The translations under genes and the position numbers were made by a program. From an uncultured Succiniclasticum sp. (GTDB lineage: Bacteria; Bacillota; Negativicutes; Acidaminococcales; Acidaminococcaceae): a DNA stretch of 64,000 nt. The notes below the pieces were generated by a model. It saw only the letters and a program-made list of their open reading frames with translations. It searched no databases and was not told where the DNA came from. Shown one piece after another: positions 1-7,121 of the stretch. The stretch lies in assembly GCA_900544275.1 (NCBI GenBank), contig UQUU01000004.1, forward strand, positions 62,001 through 126,000, read 5' to 3'. Within the stretch, counting starts at the first letter, position 1. The number at the start of each line of letters is the position of its first letter.

Positions 1-2
1 TA

Positions 3-410
3 GTACCCCTGATCTTGCTGTCGCATCTGACCGGGGATCCGGTCTGCGTGGCCTGGACGGCCTTAGGCGCCTTGTTAGGCCATAACTATTCTCTGTTTTT
101 GGGCTTTCAGGGAGGCAAAGGCGTGGCTACGGGGTTAGGCTTATTTTTATACCTGCTGCCATGGGGTGCAGCCGCCGGTTTTTTCGTCTGGGTGCTGCTG
201 GTCCTGCTGACCCGCTACGTTTCACTGGGCTCGGTCATCGGCGCGATTTGCGCGGCCGCAGTCGCCTGGTACCTGCGCTATCCTTTGCCCTACACCTTGT
301 TCGGCACATTAGCCTGTCTTTTTGTGGTCCTGCGCCACAAAGATAATATAAAACGATTATTACAGGGAACGGAAAGCAAGATCAAAGCCGGTCACCTGGA
401 AAATAAATAG
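3..410 (+). CDS. plsY: Glycerol-3-phosphate acyltransferase PlsY, 5' end cut by window edge
   Basis: PlsY is the inner-membrane enzyme that acylates glycerol 3-phosphate with acyl-phosphate, the first step of phospholipid synthesis. The reading frame is open to the first base, so only about the last 135 of roughly 200 residues are present. Three family signatures are visible: GHNYSLFLGFQGGKGVATG (glycerol-phosphate and phosphate-loop motif), RYVSLGSVIGA, and the C-terminal RHKDNIKRLLQGTE. Between them lie hydrophobic stretches that fit membrane helices. The internal TTG at position 15 is not the real start, because in-frame codons continue upstream. Identity is secure; the start lies outside the window. 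Confidence 0.93.
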   Translation, partial: VPLILLSHLTGDPVCVAWTALGALLGHNYSLFLGFQGGKGVATGLGLFLYLLPWGAAAGFFVWVLLVLLTRYVSLGSVIGAICAAAVAWYLRYPLPYTLFGTLACLFVVLRHKDNIKRLLQGTESKIKAGHLENK

Positions 411-441
411 CAAACCTGGCGATATTTCGTCTCTGCTATCT

Positions 442-470
442 TATGTAACACGATACTATGTAACACGATA
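442..470 (+). repeat. Tandem 15-bp direct repeat upstream of the threonine operon
   Basis: The 14-mer TATGTAACACGATA occurs twice in a row, separated by one base, ending 22 bp before the start codon of the PheB-like gene. Two identical half-sites in the same orientation could be a duplicated operator or a duplicated promoter element. No good -35/-10 pair is obvious, so the function is open. Confidence 0.5.
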
Positions 471-492
471 AGTAGATTAAGGAGTGATCATA

Positions 493-984
493 ATGTCCTA
501 CTCAAAAGTACTCAGTTTTAACGAAGCGAAGGAAACCTCTGCACCGGAAAAAAATGTGTTTTATCTGGTGAAAGAAGAAATCCTGCCGGAAGCAATCAAA
601 AAAACCATTAAGGTAAAAGAAATCCTGAAACGCGGCGAAGTAAGAACCATCAACGAAGCGGTGGAAAAAATGGGGTTGAGCCGCAGCGCTTACTACAAAT
701 ACAAGGATTATGTGTTTCCGTTCTACGAGGCCAGCCGCGATAAGATCATCACCTTATCTTTGTTGCTGGAACACAAACCGGGCGTGCTGTCCAAAGTATT
801 GAACTCCGTGGCGGCTGATTCCGGCAGCATCATGACCATCAACCAGGGGATTCCCCTGCAGGGTGTGGCCAATACCACCATTTCCATCGAAACCAATAAT
901 CTGACGGTAGATCTGGAGGCTTTGCTGGATAAGCTGCGCATGATCGACGGGGTCAAACGCCTGGAAGTATTGGGTCAGGTATAG
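493..984 (+). CDS. PheB-like ACT domain protein (UPF0735 family)
   Basis: A 163-residue protein with a predicted helix-turn-helix-like N-terminal half (residues about 40-65, EVRTINEAVEKMGLSRSAYY) and a C-terminal ACT domain (about 85-160, LLLEHKPGVLSKVLNSVA). ACT domains usually bind amino acids, and this family is commonly found beside hom or pheA in Firmicutes. A GTG at 484 is in frame, but AAGGAG at 479-484 sits 8 nt before the ATG at 493, which is therefore the better start. It precedes hom and thrB on the same strand, so a role as amino-acid-sensing regulator of that operon is a reasonable inference. No biochemical role can be read directly from the sequence. Confidence 0.85.
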   Translation: MSYSKVLSFNEAKETSAPEKNVFYLVKEEILPEAIKKTIKVKEILKRGEVRTINEAVEKMGLSRSAYYKYKDYVFPFYEASRDKIITLSLLLEHKPGVLSKVLNSVAADSGSIMTINQGIPLQGVANTTISIETNNLTVDLEALLDKLRMIDGVKRLEVLGQV

Positions 985-1050
985 CAGCGTCCGGCGGCAG
1001 TACAGGATTCGTTGAGCTGCGTAGCAGGCCGGACGGGTTTACCGGCTGCT

Positions 1051-1080
1051 TGATCATCCATTGGCATAAGGCCATGATCA
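1051..1080 (+). promoter_or_regulatory. Hairpin just upstream of the hom ribosome-binding site
   Basis: TGATCA at 1051 pairs with TGATCA at 1075, and an inner TGGC/GCCA stem closes a 5-nt loop, leaving a bulge on the left arm. The structure ends immediately before the GGGAG of the hom start at 1095, so it could affect translation initiation. No known riboswitch or T-box motif is visible in the PheB-hom gap. Confidence 0.3.
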
Positions 1081-1094
1081 CAGGGAGAAATTTT

Positions 1095-2402
1095 ATGGAT
1101 AAAACAATTAAAGTGGGGCTGTTAGGCTGCGGCACAGTCGGAGGCGGGGTGCTCCTGGTTCTGCAGAAGAATAAAGAAATTATTGCGAAAAAAACCGGTT
1201 GCCCCATCGAAATTAAAACCGTGCTGGTGCGTGATAAGCAAAAGCTGAAACCGGAGATCAAAAAATTCAAGATTCCCGTGACGGAAGATCCGGAAACGAT
1301 TTTCAACGACCCGGAAATCGATGTGGTGGTGGAACTGATCGGACGGGTCCACCCGGCGAAAGAGTATATCGAGGCGGCGCTGCGCAAGGGCAAAAGCGTC
1401 GTGACCGCCAATAAGGATGTGTTGGCGGAATATGGCGATGAGCTGTTTGCGCTGGCGGCGGAAAAAAAGGTGGATTTTCAGTTCGAAGGGGCCGTAGGGG
1501 GAGGCATTCCCATTATCCGTCCGTTGCGCTCCTGCCTGGCGGCCAATCAGATTTCCGGCATTATGGGGATCGTCAACGGCACCACCAACTATATGCTCAC
1601 CCGCATGAGCCAGGAAGGGCTGGCCTACGCCGATGCCCTGGCGGAAGCCCAGGCGAAGGGCTATGCAGAAGCCGATCCTACCGCTGACGTGGAAGGGCTG
1701 GATGCGGCCCGCAAAATCGCGGTGTTGGCTTCGCTGGCCTTCAATACCCGTCTGACCCTGCAGGATGTCCATGTGGAAGGCATCGATAATCTGGATGCCT
1801 GCGACGTGGCCTATGCAGATGACCTGGGCTATGCGGTTAAGCTATTGGGGATCGCTAAAAAACATCCTGAATACGGGATCAGTGCCAATGTGTACCCCGT
1901 CATGCTGCCCAAAGATCACCCCTTAGCCAGCGTAAACGATGTGTATAATGCGGTGTTCGTCAACGGCGATGCGGTGGGGGATGCCATGTTTTTAGGCCGG
2001 GGGGCCGGCCGTATGCCTACCGCCAGCGCTGTCTGCGGCGATCTGATCGATACAGCCCGCAACATTCTGGCAGGCGCAACAGGGCGCGTACCCTGCATTG
2101 CCTTTGAAAAGAAAGTCATGTGCCCGCCGGATAAGGAAATGACCCCCTGCTATATCCGGATGCAGGTGCAAAACCGTCCCGGCGTACTGGCCGCCATTGC
2201 CGCTACGTTCGGTGCGCAGCAGGTAAGTCTGAGCAATGTGATTCAAAAACAGATTTTTCAGTCCGGGCTGGCCGAATTGGTAATCATCACCAATAACGTG
2301 AGCAAAATGAGTCTGGATCTTTCCGTTCAGACCTTAAAGGTCCTTCCTGTGGTGGATAAGGTGTGCAGCATCTTACGGGTAGAAGACCCGGCGCTGTCGT
2401 AA
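1095..2402 (+). CDS. hom: Homoserine dehydrogenase
   Basis: Hom reduces aspartate semialdehyde to homoserine, the branch point to threonine and methionine. The 435-residue protein has the N-terminal NAD(P)-binding loop GLLGCGTVGGG (residues 8-18), the homoserine-dehydrogenase core GIMGIVNGTTNYML and GLDAARKIAVLA with the conserved Lys, and a C-terminal ACT domain (about 350-430, QNRPGVLAAIAATFG) typical of threonine-inhibited enzymes. An upstream in-frame ATG at 1050 exists, but GGGAG at 1083-1087 lies 7 nt before the ATG at 1095. thrB follows after 12 bp, so the two are one operon, probably with the upstream PheB-like gene. Confidence 0.96.
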   Translation: MDKTIKVGLLGCGTVGGGVLLVLQKNKEIIAKKTGCPIEIKTVLVRDKQKLKPEIKKFKIPVTEDPETIFNDPEIDVVVELIGRVHPAKEYIEAALRKGKSVVTANKDVLAEYGDELFALAAEKKVDFQFEGAVGGGIPIIRPLRSCLAANQISGIMGIVNGTTNYMLTRMSQEGLAYADALAEAQAKGYAEADPTADVEGLDAARKIAVLASLAFNTRLTLQDVHVEGIDNLDACDVAYADDLGYAVKLLGIAKKHPEYGISANVYPVMLPKDHPLASVNDVYNAVFVNGDAVGDAMFLGRGAGRMPTASAVCGDLIDTARNILAGATGRVPCIAFEKKVMCPPDKEMTPCYIRMQVQNRPGVLAAIAATFGAQQVSLSNVIQKQIFQSGLAELVIITNNVSKMSLDLSVQTLKVLPVVDKVCSILRVEDPALS

Positions 2403-2414
2403 CAGGGGGCGCTT

Positions 2415-3347
2415 ATGCAAAAACAAGTAACGGTGCGGGTGCCTGCCACCTCAGCCAATTGCGGCCCCGGCTTTGACTGTCTGGGACTGGCGCTGACGCT
2501 CCACAATGAGTTTACCTATCGTATCTCAGATGAATCTTTCGGTTTTTCTCTTACGGTCGAAGGGGAAGGGAAAGACCGCTTTCATGCCTCAGGCCGGAAT
2601 ATGGCGTTCGCTTCTTTCCTGCACCTGTGGAACAAAGTGACGAACCGGAAACGGATCGGCATTACGTTGTCGATGCGGAATCAGGTGCCTCAGAGCCGGG
2701 GTCTGGGCAGCAGTTCTACGGCCATCGTGGCAGGGATCACGGCGGCCGGTATGTTGAGCGGCGCCGGCTTATCCGATGATGAGATCTTACAGGAAGCAAC
2801 CCTGCTGGAAGGACATCCGGATAACGTCGCCCCGGCGATTTACGGCGGCTTTACCGTCAGCATTCAGGAAGAGGGCCGGGCGCACACCCTGCGTCTGCTT
2901 CCCAGGCTGCCGCTGCAGTTTATTGCCGTTGTACCGGACACGCCGCTTTCCACGCATTTGGCCCGTCAGGCGATCCCCGCTCAGGTAGCGCATGCGGATG
3001 CGGTGTTTAATGCTTCCCGTACGGCTTTGCTCATTGCCGCGCTGGAGGAAAATAAGCCGGAGTTGTTGCGTTTTGCGTTGGAAGACCGATTGCACCAGCC
3101 GTATCGGGCTCCGTTGATTCCCGGTATGGAGGCCGCTTTTGCCGCCGGGGAAGCGGCGGGCGCGTATAAGTGCATTATCAGCGGGGCAGGCTCCACCTTG
3201 TTGGCGTATGCGGCGCCGGAACAGAATGGCCGGGCGATCGGGGAGGCTATGACCCGGGCGCTGGCAGAGGCGGGGCAGAAGTCTGTGTATCATCTGCTGG
3301 ATCTGAATGAAAAGGGGACTGAGATCCTGCGCCTGCAAAACGATTAA
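2415..3347 (+). CDS. thrB: Homoserine kinase
   Basis: ThrB phosphorylates homoserine to O-phosphohomoserine with ATP. The 310-residue protein is of the GHMP kinase family: motif 1 VPATSANCGPGFDCLGLAL near the N-terminus, the ATP loop PQSRGLGSSSTAI at about residues 92-104, and the C-terminal motif ISGAGSTLLAY. Length is normal. The start ATG follows GGGGGCG at a good distance and lies 12 bp after hom. No threonine synthase gene is in the window, so the last step of the pathway must be encoded elsewhere. Confidence 0.96.
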   Translation: MQKQVTVRVPATSANCGPGFDCLGLALTLHNEFTYRISDESFGFSLTVEGEGKDRFHASGRNMAFASFLHLWNKVTNRKRIGITLSMRNQVPQSRGLGSSSTAIVAGITAAGMLSGAGLSDDEILQEATLLEGHPDNVAPAIYGGFTVSIQEEGRAHTLRLLPRLPLQFIAVVPDTPLSTHLARQAIPAQVAHADAVFNASRTALLIAALEENKPELLRFALEDRLHQPYRAPLIPGMEAAFAAGEAAGAYKCIISGAGSTLLAYAAPEQNGRAIGEAMTRALAEAGQKSVYHLLDLNEKGTEILRLQND

Positions 3348-3363
3348 AACGGGTAAAAAGTGG

Positions 3364-3392
3364 TTGACAGAAACAGGATTCTATACTACAAT
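3364..3392 (+). promoter_or_regulatory. Sigma-70 type promoter of tRNA-Pro
   Basis: TTGACA at 3364-3369, a 17-bp spacer, and TACAAT at 3387-3392. The tRNA starts 14 bp after the -10 box, as expected for a tRNA transcribed alone with a very short leader. Confidence 0.85.
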
Positions 3393-3405
3393 ATCTATTG
3401 TGATT

Positions 3406-3482
3406 CGGGGCGTGGCTCAGCTTGGTAGAGCGCTTCCTTGGGGTGGAAGAGGTCGCTAGTTCAAATCTAGTCGCTCCGACCA
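3406..3482 (+). tRNA. tRNA-Pro (anticodon GGG)
   Basis: A full cloverleaf can be folded: acceptor CGGGGCG/CGCTCCG, D arm GCTC/GAGC, anticodon stem CTTCC/GGAAG around the loop TTGGGGT with anticodon GGG, and T arm around TTCAAAT. The discriminator is A and the CCA end is encoded. It reads CCC and CCU codons. It is flanked by its own promoter and terminator, so it is a single-gene unit. Confidence 0.95.
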
Positions 3483-3491
3483 GTTAAAAAT

Positions 3492-3530
3492 AAAAGGAAC
3501 TGTACTTGTGTGCAGTTCCTTTATTTTTTT
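3492..3530 (+). terminator. Rho-independent terminator of tRNA-Pro
   Basis: AAAGGAACTG (3493-3502) pairs perfectly with CAGTTCCTTT (3513-3522), followed by ATTTTTTT. It begins about 10 nt after the tRNA CCA end. Confidence 0.9.
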
Positions 3531-3571
3531 GCTCTGTTTTAGCGAGGCCCTACAAAGTGCACTTGGGTTTG

Positions 3572-3701
3572 CCGGTCGGGCACCCTGCGGGGAACGCTGT
3601 CGCTCTGTCCTCACGCAACGGCACTAAGCTCTCACGGCACTGCGTTTGTGCTCGCTAAGGGCCGGCGTTGCGGATTGTCCCCGCTGGGAGCTCCGACCCG
3701 G
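3572..3701 (-). repeat. Structured GC-rich dispersed repeat, copy 1 (full length)
   Basis: About 130 bp that match, as reverse complement, the copy at 11576-11706 over nearly the whole length, and the copy at 6204-6275 over its right half. The ends form imperfect inverted repeats (CCGGTCGG against CCGACCCGG, and GCGGGGA against TCCCCGC). Inside are two smaller stem-loops, GCAGTG with CGTTGC and GAGCG with CGTTC, both using G-U pairs where copy 3 has Watson-Crick pairs. It contains no plausible ORF. Possible natures are a MITE-like element or a transcribed structured RNA. It lies between tRNA-Pro and the autotransporter gene. Confidence 0.75.
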
Positions 3702-3895
3702 CAGAACGACGGATGAAAGGCAGCGAGATATGAAATTCTGTAATTTTATTGAATTATTTACGGTTAACTAAATTAAAACTGTAATTATAATTTGTTTATT
3801 AAAAATAATTCTACAAATATTTTTGAATTTATAGTATAATCAGAATACAATAAAAGATTTTTTCTGTCACAATATTCTACCAGGGGGGATTTAAC

Positions 3896-6064
3896 ATGAC
3901 AATGTACAAAAGGAATCGAAAACAATTAGCTATGCGTATTTTCTGCGCGCTGTTGTTAGGCACCTGCCTGTTGGGAGGACATCAGCCGGTAAGCGCCGAT
4001 GTTGCCACCTTGACTACCAATCCTGATAATGGAAACATCAGCGTAGATACCAACAGCGGGTCGGTCGAAATCACCCTCAGCGGCACAGCTACGGCTCCCG
4101 GGCAGACGGCTCTGGGAAAGGACGCAAAGGCTACCGGGAACCTTGCTACTGCTATTGGAGCGGATGCAGAGGCCACAGGGCAGACCAGCACAGCCTTGGG
4201 AAATGCGGCAAAGGCGAAGGGCGTGAACGCTACGGCCGTAGGTCACGGCGCCTATGCGACTCTTGGAGGATCTGCTTTGGGACATTTTGCGTACGCCCGG
4301 GGAGACTACAGTGTAGCTTTCGGATTTGAAGCACAAACAGGGACGGATAGCACTCCCGCAGATGGAACTGAGGCCATCGCCATCGGCTACTCGGCAAAGG
4401 CGCAGAAGAAAGGGGCCATTGCCATCGGGAGCGACTCACGCGCTGAGGAAGAAAACGCAACGGCTTTGGGATACAAGGCGACAGCCAGAGGGAAGAATGC
4501 ACTGGCGCTCGGATACAATGCGGCAGCGCATCTGGAGAATAGTGTGGCCATCGGCTATAATTCTTCGGTAGGCGCGGCGAACTCCGTTTCCTTTGGCAGC
4601 TCCGGTGCGACCCGGCGGCTGATGTATGTGTCTGCCGGCACATCTGAAACGGATGCGGCTAATTTCGGACAGCTACTAAAATCCGCAAGTTTAAACGGCA
4701 GCAAATTAGAGTTTTACACGAATGCTTTCACAAAAGCTTTTGATGTAGATTTATCTTCACTGTCAGGCGCCGGCGGAGCAGGTGGCGGCGGTATGTCTTC
4801 CCTGAAGTTTGCCGGGGACGACGGTCCGACAATCACGAAAACGGACGGAAATACGTTGGAAATCCTCGGCGGGGCTTCTCCGGCCACCTTGTCGGAGAAC
4901 AATATCGGTGTGGCATCGGAGAGCGGCGCCTTAAAGATCAAGCTCGCCAAGGACATTACGGGCATTTCCAGTCTCACCACCGAGAGCGGCGTGAAAATTG
5001 ATGCCGCCGGAAAAATTACGGGAGTCAAGGACGGAACCGCAGATAGCGATGCAGTAAACGTTAAGCAGTTGAAAAACCTGGATAAGAAAATGACTGGCAA
5101 TACTAACGCCATCGCTGCCAATAAAGCCGATATTGCTGCCAACCAAGCGGCCATCAGTGGTATTAAGGCGCAAAACGGCGTGGTTGCTTCCACGGGAACG
5201 GCAAAGGCAGATGAATTTGTGAAAGGAACTGCTGTCTATGATTATCTCCACGGCGATACCATTGCCTTGGGCAAAGGCAGTACAGCGACAGGCATGAATT
5301 CCATCGCCATTGGCTTCGGTAATCAAGTAAAAGGCAAGGGCAGCGGCGCCTTCGGCGATCCCACCACGATCACCGGCAGCGGCAGCTATTCTGTAGGTAA
5401 TAATAATACCATTGGCGGTGACAATACTTTCGTACTGGGCAATAATGTAAATACAACCGCCAACAACGCCGTTGTCTTAGGGAATAATTCCGAAGGTGTG
5501 GAGAACGCGGTGTCCGTCGGCGCGAAAGGCAACGAACGGCAGATTAAAAACGTAGCGGATGGCACTGCTGATTCGGATGCCGTAACCGTACGTCAGTTAA
5601 ATAAAGTCGCAGGGTTTGACGTGAATACTATTGATGCGAATCTGAAAGCCGCCAATACCCGTATTACCCGCATGGACAGCAAGGTCAACAAGGTAGGAGC
5701 GGGAGCGGCCGCCTTAGCTGCGCTGCATCCGCTGGATATGGACAACAAGTTTGATGTAGCCGCCGGCTTCGGCAATTACCGTAATGCCAACGCACTGGCT
5801 CTGGGTGTCTTCTACCGGCCTGCAGAAAATGTGATGCTCAGCGCCGGTGGAGCAATGGGCAACGGCGAAAACATGGTAAACGTAGGCGTAACCTTTGCGC
5901 TGGATAAAGGGGAAGGCGTCCGTGTCAGCAAAGCAGCCATGGCGAAGAAGATCAATGCACTGACCGATGAAAATGCGGCCATGAAGGAAAAATTAGCCGC
6001 GCAGGATACCGAAATCGGCGCTCTGAAGGCAGCGCTGGCCCGTCTGGAAGCGAAAATGAAATAA
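3896..6064 (+). CDS. YadA-type trimeric autotransporter adhesin
   Basis: A 722-residue surface adhesin expected to trimerise and pass through the outer membrane. The order is: signal peptide (about residues 1-35, ending VSADV); a YadA head with many left-handed roll repeats of the form AxAxGxxAxAIG (about 70-230 and again 440-540); stalk or neck motifs DSDAVNVKQLKNL and DSDAVTVRQLNKV; and a C-terminal YadA anchor barrel (about 600-675, ending NVGVTFALD). After the barrel comes an unusual tail of about 45 residues rich in Ala, Glu and Lys with heptad spacing, likely a coiled coil. An AGGGGGGA ribosome site precedes the ATG, and TATAAT lies at 3835-3840 in AT-rich DNA. It is flanked on both sides by copies of the dispersed repeat. 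An outer membrane in the host is strongly implied. Confidence 0.93.
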   Translation: MTMYKRNRKQLAMRIFCALLLGTCLLGGHQPVSADVATLTTNPDNGNISVDTNSGSVEITLSGTATAPGQTALGKDAKATGNLATAIGADAEATGQTSTALGNAAKAKGVNATAVGHGAYATLGGSALGHFAYARGDYSVAFGFEAQTGTDSTPADGTEAIAIGYSAKAQKKGAIAIGSDSRAEEENATALGYKATARGKNALALGYNAAAHLENSVAIGYNSSVGAANSVSFGSSGATRRLMYVSAGTSETDAANFGQLLKSASLNGSKLEFYTNAFTKAFDVDLSSLSGAGGAGGGGMSSLKFAGDDGPTITKTDGNTLEILGGASPATLSENNIGVASESGALKIKLAKDITGISSLTTESGVKIDAAGKITGVKDGTADSDAVNVKQLKNLDKKMTGNTNAIAANKADIAANQAAISGIKAQNGVVASTGTAKADEFVKGTAVYDYLHGDTIALGKGSTATGMNSIAIGFGNQVKGKGSGAFGDPTTITGSGSYSVGNNNTIGGDNTFVLGNNVNTTANNAVVLGNNSEGVENAVSVGAKGNERQIKNVADGTADSDAVTVRQLNKVAGFDVNTIDANLKAANTRITRMDSKVNKVGAGAAALAALHPLDMDNKFDVAAGFGNYRNANALALGVFYRPAENVMLSAGGAMGNGENMVNVGVTFALDKGEGVRVSKAAMAKKINALTDENAAMKEKLAAQDTEIGALKAALARLEAKMK

Positions 6065-6073
6065 AGGGGAAAA

Positions 6074-6099
6074 CGCCAACGCTCCCCGCAGGCCGCCGG
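6074..6099 (+). repeat. Dispersed repeat, short terminal fragment
   Basis: The 26 bp right after the autotransporter stop codon resemble the right end of the dispersed repeat (shared core CGCTCCCCGCAGG followed by a CCGCCGG end). It is probably a decayed or truncated copy in the same orientation as copies 2 and 3. Confidence 0.5.
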
Positions 6100-6116
6100 A
6101 TTGGGAATTAGGAAGT

Positions 6117-6160
6117 AAAAAACCAGGAATCGCATAATACAGCGGTTCCTGGTTTTTCTT
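6117..6160 (+). terminator. Terminator after the autotransporter gene
   Basis: AACCAGGAA (6121-6129) pairs with TTCCTGGTT (6146-6154), with an A-run before and a T-run after the stem, so it can work in both directions. Confidence 0.88.
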
Positions 6161-6203
6161 CGTTAAAAAGCTTTTGGAATAGAATCCAAAAAGTATGTAA
6201 ATA

Positions 6204-6275
6204 CGCAGTGCCGTGGGAGCTTAGTGCCGTTGCGTGAGGACGGAGCGACAGCGTTCCCCGCAGGCTGCCCGGCGG
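6204..6275 (+). repeat. Dispersed repeat, copy 2 (right half only)
   Basis: About 72 bp nearly identical to the right half of the repeats at 3572-3701 (reverse complement) and 11576-11706, starting at CGCAGTGCCGTGGGAGC and ending in GCCCGGCGG. The left half, including the left terminal inverted repeat, is missing. The orientation is opposite to copy 1, so the autotransporter gene lies between inverted copies. Confidence 0.72.
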
Positions 6276-6305
6276 GGCGAACAGAAAGCAAAGGACGCTG
6301 ATAAC

Positions 6306-6337
6306 TGCTTACTTGCAGATTCTCTGTTTTGTAAGCA
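6306..6337 (-). terminator. Weak stem-loop downstream of the ABC transporter operon
   Basis: TGCTTAC (6306-6312) pairs with GTAAGCA (6331-6337) around an 18-nt loop, just after the stop codon of the last minus-strand gene. A T-run is lacking on the minus strand, so it may be a 3'-end stabiliser rather than a true terminator. Confidence 0.3.
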
Positions 6338-6340
6338 CAC

Positions 6341-7099
6341 TTAGATTCGATACATCTTCTTTAAAGCCCGGATATGTTGCTCCAGGCTTTTTGCATCGGC
6401 AAAGCCCTGTGCGTATTCCAGAACTAAGACCGGCGGCGCAGGCAGCTTTTTCAGAGCGGCAAAAAAAGGTTTCCATTCGATAGTACCCTGTCCGACAGGC
6501 AGATGCTGATCGCTGCTGCCATCATTATCGTGTACATGGCAGGCGATGAGCCTGGAGCCCAACGCTTCGGCCACCTGCGCCGGATCCCAACCATTTACGT
6601 GAGCATGACCGGTGTCCAGCAGGGCCTTTGCATCAGGAAATTCCTCAAACAGCTGCAGGTAGTCCGGCAGGGAAAAGAGATCATTATTTTTGGGACCCAG
6701 TCCCACATTTTCTATTGCGATCTGCACGCCATACTCTTTGGCAAGTTTACAGAGCTGCTTTAGCTTAGCCCGCACCTGCTTCTTTGTACCTTCCAGATTT
6801 CCGGGGATCGCTTCATTCGTATGAATGACAACAAAAGCAGCCCGGCATTTTTTGGCATAGGCGAAGGTCTTTTCAAATATGGACAGATACGCTTCTTTAT
6901 CAGAAGGGTCGGCCAGGTTTACCGCCACACAGGGAGCATGAATGGAAAAGGTACGGTTCTTCCAGAGCAGAATTTCTTTATCCCAGTAATAGTTTTTCCC
7001 AAATTCATAAAAAAACTCTATGCCATACCGGGTAGATAACTGCGGCAAAGCTTCTTTTTGAAAACCGGGGAACAATAAATCACTGACAGAAAACTTCAT
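6341..7099 (-). CDS. Sugar phosphate isomerase/epimerase-like TIM barrel protein
   Basis: A 252-residue protein of the xylose isomerase-like TIM barrel / AP endonuclease 2 superfamily. Features seen are FSIHAPCVAVNL, AAFVVIHTNEA, IAIENVGLG, ALLDTGHAHVNG, ACHVHDNDG and VLEYAQG, which carry the metal-binding Glu, His and Asp positions of the fold. Members isomerise or epimerise sugars or cyclitols, or act as endonucleases; the substrate cannot be read from the sequence. It is the last gene of the minus-strand ABC transporter operon, 22 bp after the ATPase gene, so it probably acts on the imported compound. Confidence 0.75.
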   Translation of the reverse strand: MKFSVSDLLFPGFQKEALPQLSTRYGIEFFYEFGKNYYWDKEILLWKNRTFSIHAPCVAVNLADPSDKEAYLSIFEKTFAYAKKCRAAFVVIHTNEAIPGNLEGTKKQVRAKLKQLCKLAKEYGVQIAIENVGLGPKNNDLFSLPDYLQLFEEFPDAKALLDTGHAHVNGWDPAQVAEALGSRLIACHVHDNDGSSDQHLPVGQGTIEWKPFFAALKKLPAPPVLVLEYAQGFADAKSLEQHIRALKKMYRI

Positions 7100-7121
7100 T
7101 TTCCTTTCTTCCTTTCCTCAT

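Noticed and set aside
985..1094. T-box or amino-acid riboswitch before hom
   Set aside because: No T-box sequence (GGGTGGNACC type), no specifier-like stem and no terminator; only a small hairpin is present.
4230..4643. Long minus-strand frame inside the autotransporter gene
   Set aside because: It is a by-product of the Gly/Ala-rich repeats on the plus strand, with Arg/Ser/Pro-rich translation and no ribosome site.
3572..6275. Composite transposon around the autotransporter gene
   Set aside because: No transposase, no target-site duplication and one flank is made only of partial copies; kept only as a recombination hypothesis.
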